DNA of 10,638 nucleotides from Neocallimastix lanati (nom. inval.) (taxonomy: Eukaryota; Neocallimastigomycota; Neocallimastigomycetes; Neocallimastigales; Neocallimastigaceae): contig JACVTC010000733.1 of NCBI GenBank assembly GCA_016946835.1, positions 1 to 10,638 on the forward strand, written 5' to 3'. The translations under genes were made by a program, and so were the position numbers. This document shows positions 7,596 to 10,638 of the stretch, one piece after another. Position 1 is the first letter of the stretch; every line of letters begins with the position of its first letter. The notes below the pieces were generated by a model. That model did not search any database and had not been told where the DNA came from. It saw only the letters and a program-made list of their open reading frames with translations.

Positions 7596-8107
7596 TAAGA
7601 TATTCAAAACAAAAAAAAATAAATATTAACACATAACTATAAAAATAAATTTGGAAACAAGAAAAAAATTAAATTTTAAAATATTCTTTATTTAAATTTA
7701 AAATTAAAATTATTTGTTCCCAGTATTAAAAAGAAAGAAATTTATTCTTCTTTTTATACTTTTATTTTAATACATTTTATTTATTATTAATATATTCTTT
7801 ATAAAAAAAAAACTATTATAACTATTTTATTTTAATTTTTAACTATTATTTTAAATTATTTTTTAAAAAAAAAATAACATTTATTAAATTAAAATATAAA
7901 AAATTAATTTAGAGATTGTATCACGAAGGGCATTCCGGGCGGTAGCTTCTTCTTGATATTGTTTTTCAGAGAGAGAATTAAACAGAATTGATATTTTCTG
8001 TATTTTAGATCATTTTTTATTATTGAAATTCTGTATTTTAGTTCATTTTTATTTTTAATAAAGATTTAATTTATTTTTGATTTTTGATTTATTTTTAGTT
8101 TATTTCA
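7572..8107 (-). repeat. 5' LTR (short model)
   Basis: The lower end begins TGATACGGG on plus, so the minus-strand LTR would end CCCGTATCA, next to the candidate primer site. The upper end, at TTTCA 8107, is set by similarity of 7993-8107 to the window start (1-113). This gives a 536-bp LTR with TG...CA ends, an ordinary size. It contains a second GC-containing block at 7917-7946. The competing model puts the outer end at 9405 (see that entry). Only the outer 115 bases can be compared with the other LTR copy here. Confidence 0.5.
7917..7946. other. GC-containing block inside the LTR
   Basis: TGTATCACGAAGGGCATTCC followed by GGGCGGTAGC stands out sharply from the surrounding AT-rich DNA. Within an LTR such an island could be a promoter element, the R region or a structured part of the transcript. 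Nothing in it identifies which. Confidence 0.4.
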
Positions 8108-8221
8108 AAGGTTTAGAAAATATTATACAGAAACTTATAATTCTGTATTTTATATCAAATATTTATTGAAATAGGTTTTTATTATTCTTAATATAAAAAT
8201 AAGAATTAATAATGATTTAAA
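8108..8221. other. AT-rich junction between LTR and tandem array
   Basis: No gene. It contains one more copy of the TTCTGTATTTTA motif (about 8142) and a stretch that loosely resembles 113-170 at the end of pol, so the LTR-like similarity may extend a little past 8107. Confidence 0.4.
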
Positions 8222-9350
8222 TATTATATAATTTTTAATAAGAATATTTAATAATAATTTTTATTATATTTAATATTAATAAAAGATTTTAATAAGAATA
8301 TTTAATAATAATTTTTATATATTTGATATTAATAAAAGATTTTAATAAGAATATTTAATAATAATTTTTATTATATTTGATATTAATAAAAGATTTTAAT
8401 AAGAATATTTAATAATAATTTTTATTATATTTGATATTAATAAAAGAATTTTATAAGAATATTTAATAATAATTTTATAATATTTAATATTAATAAAAGA
8501 AATTAATAAGAATATTTAATAATAATTTTTATTATATTTAATATTAATAAAAGAATTTTATAAGAATATTTAATAATAATTTTTATTGTAAAAGATTTTA
8601 ATAAGAATATTTAATAATAATTTTTATTATATTTAATATTAATAAAAGATTTTATTAGAATATTTAATAATTTTTATTATATTTAATATTAATAAAAGAT
8701 TTTAATAAGAATATTTAATAATAATTTTTATTATAAAAGATTTAATAAGAATATTTAATAATAATTTTTATTATATTTGATATTAATAAAAGATTTTAAT
8801 AAGAATATTTAATAATAATTTTTATTATATTTAATATTAATAAAAGAATTTTATAAGAATATTTAATAATAATTTTTATTATAAAAGATTTTAATAAGAA
8901 TATTTAATAATATTTTTATTATATTTAATATTAATAAAAGATTTTTATTAGAATATTTAATAATTTTTATTATATTTAATATTAATAAAAGATTTTAATA
9001 AGAATATTTAATAAAATTTTTATTATATTTGATATTAATAAAAGATTTTAATAAGAATATTTAATAATAATTTTTATTATATTTGATATTAATAAAAGAT
9101 TTTAATAAGAATATTTAATAATAATTTTTATTATATTTAATATTAATAAAAGATTTTATAAGAATATTTAATAATAATTTTTATTATATTTAATATTAAT
9201 AAAAGAATTTTATAAGAATATTTAATAATAATTTTTATTATATTTAATATTAATAAAAGAAATTTATAAGAATATTTAATAATAATTTTTATTATATTTG
9301 ATATTAATAAAAGATTTTAATAAGAATATTTAATAATAATTTTATTTTAT
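8222..9350. repeat. Tandem array, ~22 units of ~54 bp
   Basis: The core GAATATTTAATA occurs about 22 times. A full unit is about 54 bp and runs AAAAGATTTTAATAAG, GAATATTTAATAATAATTTT, TATTATATTTRATATTAAT, where R is A or G. Some units are about 15 bases shorter because they lack the TATTTRATATTAAT end (near 8585, 8733 and 8880). A block of several units at 8551-8715 recurs at 8846-9010, so there is a higher-order period of about 295 bp. It has no open frame and reads as satellite-like DNA. Being almost pure A/T with few variants, it could be hard to assemble. Confidence 0.93.
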
Positions 9351-9405
9351 TATTATTAAGAGTATTTAATAGGAAATACAAGGTATTTAGTGACACCCCG
9401 TATCA

Positions 9406-9629
9406 AAAATGTAAGAATCTATAATTATTTGTTAGCAAATAATTATATTTTCTTAGTTAAGTTATTATAACTATAACTTTATTTAATTACATATAATATT
9501 TATTAAATTTATTTAATTTAATTTTAAATATTCATTAATTTAACAAAATTTATTTAATTAATTTTAAATAATATATTTACAATATGCTAAATTCTCTACT
9601 GTAACTAATGTATTTTGTATTGTATTTTA
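9406..9629. other. AT-rich stretch without gene, with one strong hairpin
   Basis: No coding sequence. A perfect 12-bp stem with a 4-base loop lies at 9420-9447 (TATAATTATTTG / CAAATAATTATA). The rest is A/T sequence with TTTAATT-type repeats. Confidence 0.7.
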
Positions 9630-9679
9630 TTCTGTATTTTATAATGTATTCTGTATTTTATAATGTATTCTGTATTTTA
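9630..9679. repeat. 19-bp direct repeat with TTCTGTATTTTA core
   Basis: TTCTGTATTTTA occurs at 9630, 9649 and 9668, spaced 19 bp by TAATGTA, making 2.6 copies. The same 12-mer, or close to it, occurs at the window start, in the LTR near 7997 and 8027, and near 8142. Confidence 0.85.
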
Positions 9680-9719
9680 TTAACTATTTAATTTTATATT
9701 TTTAATATAAGGATAAATT

Positions 9720-10282
9720 ATATGATCGAAATATCTTTTATTATTTTATTCTTTTATTTTCGATCATTAGATTGGAAAATCGGTTAATTAAGATTTTTTC
9801 CAATTACTTTTTAGAAGTAATCGGTTTTACTTAATTAATGCGATGATCGATATGGATAGAATATCGATCGAAAACTTATCTAGGTTTTTCTATCTAATCT
9901 TTTCTTAGATAAGAGATTTGTTAAGATTAGAAAACCCTTTCTTATTTAACCTTATTTTCATAAAAAATATAAATAAGGCTCTTGAGTTCTCTTTGAGAAA
10001 TCAAGAGTTATTATTATAAAAAACATAGTTATAATAGTAACATTTTATATTTTTAACTTTAATAAATTAATAAAAATATTTTATTCAAAAACATATTTTT
10101 AAGATCAATTTATACAAACAATTCTTCTCTTACATGTTGTGTTATTATTATAATTAATTTTATAATAAACTCTACATTAAAGGTAAAAAAATTTATTTTA
10201 TTTTATTTTCTCAACTTAATGAATTAGTCGTTAAGTTGTAGTTAATAATTCTATTTTGAGTTAGTTCTTAATAGAATTATTA
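9720..10282. other. Cluster of closely packed perfect hairpins
   Basis: Inverted repeats follow one another: 9722-9731/9758-9767 (10 bp), 9771-9779/9796-9804 (9), 9784-9792/9830-9838 (9, overlapping the last), 9845-9853/9861-9869 (9, loop 7), 9875-9881/9907-9913 (7), 9894-9901/9923-9930 (8), 9950-9957/9971-9978 (8), 9979-9985/10001-10007 (7), 10007-10018/10030-10041 (11 of 12), 10212-10219/10231-10238 (8) and 10243-10255/10270-10282 (13, loop 14). Many stems include G/C, so this is not just AT palindromy. No open frame of note. It could be structured RNA, a hairpin-rich non-autonomous element or LTR sequence of another family. Confidence 0.65.
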
Positions 10283-10290
10283 CAAAAAAA

Positions 10291-10308
10291 TGTTGAGGTT
10301 CGGGACAG
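10291..10308. other. LTR-terminus-like motif TGTTGAGGTTCGGGACAG
   Basis: This GC-containing motif starts with TG and is followed about 50 bases later by an AAAAATTAAAATTTAAAATAT stretch resembling the one after the LTR end at 7572 (near 7664). It could be the end of another, related LTR, or the right border of the hairpin cluster. No partner end or target-site duplication was found. Confidence 0.25.
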
Positions 10309-10638
10309 AATAATAATAAATATAGAAATAAACACTAAAATAAAAAAAATTAAAATTTAAAATATATCTTTTTTTTTAAAATATTTTATTTATTTATTTA
10401 ATAAAACTTATTCAATTAAAAACTAAAAATAAATTAATTTCTTTAATAAGATTATATTTTTTTCTTCAGATTATTTTTCTAAAATACAATTTTCTCATCT
10501 ATTTATATTTTTTTTTATCGTTAGAAATGGTCAAGCCATTTCTTTAGAATATCTTAGAGTTACATGTTTGAATTGTATTTAAATTATAATTCATAATCTA
10601 TTCTATTATAATAAATAATTATTACATATTATTAAATT
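10309..10638. other. AT-rich DNA without gene
   Basis: No open frame or RNA gene is seen. There is one hairpin with an 8-bp stem and 5-base loop (AGAAATGG/CCATTTCT, 10523-10543). Confidence 0.7.

Larger units (their letters stand above)
1..8107 (-). mobile_element. Decayed Ty3/gypsy-like LTR retrotransposon, minus strand
   Basis: On the minus strand the order is LTR-like sequence, primer binding site, leader, gag with zinc knuckle, protease, reverse transcriptase and RNase H, then sequence matching the outer LTR end again. This is the layout of a Ty3/gypsy (Metaviridae) element, and the RT motifs (MPFGLCNAPATFQ, YMDD, LRSFLGAIGYYRKFI) place it there. The copy is broken: pol has at least two single-base indels, one 7-base deletion and in-frame stops, and gag is out of frame with its own tail. 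No integrase was seen. The left end is cut by the window edge, so the 3' LTR is incomplete. The extent assumes the short LTR model; with the long model (see 7572-9405) it would run to 9405. Confidence 0.85.
7572..9405 (-). repeat. Alternative long LTR bounded by 9-bp inverted ends
   Basis: TGATACGGG at 7572-7580 and CCCGTATCA at 9397-9405 are perfect reverse complements carrying the TG...CA dinucleotides expected of LTR ends. Similarity continues loosely inwards (CACTAAGATA against CACTAAATA). A 9-mer with five G/C is unlikely by chance here. If both are ends of one LTR, it is 1.83 kb and includes the tandem array. Against this, the other end of the element joins pol at 113, leaving no room for such an LTR there unless it was shortened. 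Confidence 0.35.

Noticed and set aside
8222-9350. CRISPR-like array
   Set aside because: Units are directly adjacent without unique spacers, and the context is eukaryotic; it is a plain tandem repeat.

Overview
The window looks like an extremely AT-rich eukaryotic nuclear genome. It has long poly(T)/poly(A) runs, (AAT)n microsatellites, asparagine-rich proteins and use of the standard stop codons. Anaerobic gut fungi (Neocallimastigomycota) fit best; an AT-rich amoebozoan such as a dictyostelid is an alternative. No marker gene settles this. No host gene, tRNA, rRNA or CRISPR array was recognised.

About three quarters of the window (1-8107) is one decayed Ty3/gypsy-type LTR retrotransposon on the minus strand. 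Read in its own direction it has: a 5' LTR (proposed 8107-7572); a tRNA-like primer binding site (7563-7544); a 1.67-kb leader full of poly(A) tracts (minus sense); gag with a CCHC zinc knuckle (5871-4696, continuing to 4539 in another frame); pol with an aspartic protease, a roughly 390-residue Asn-rich spacer and reverse transcriptase/RNase H (4546 to about 848); a broken Asn-rich tail ending at 135; and the first 113 bases of a sequence matching the outer part of the 5' LTR, cut by the window edge. Gag would form the particle, protease would mature it, and RT/RNase H would copy the RNA from the tRNA primer. Several frameshifts and stops in pol make this copy inactive as read.

The most unusual point is that no integrase is visible: not after RNase H, where Ty3 elements carry it, and not between protease and RT, where gmr1-like elements carry it. 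Both places hold Asn-rich low-complexity sequence built from similar short motifs.

Upstream of the element, 8222-9350 is a tandem array of about 22 units of roughly 54 bp. It is followed by a GC-containing motif (9397-9405) that is the exact reverse complement of the proposed inner LTR end at 7572-7580. This raises a second possibility, that the LTR is 1.83 kb long and contains the array. From 9420 to 10282 the sequence is densely packed with perfect hairpins and a short 19-bp repeat. An LTR-terminus-like motif lies at 10291, and the last 320 bases are featureless AT-rich DNA apart from one hairpin.
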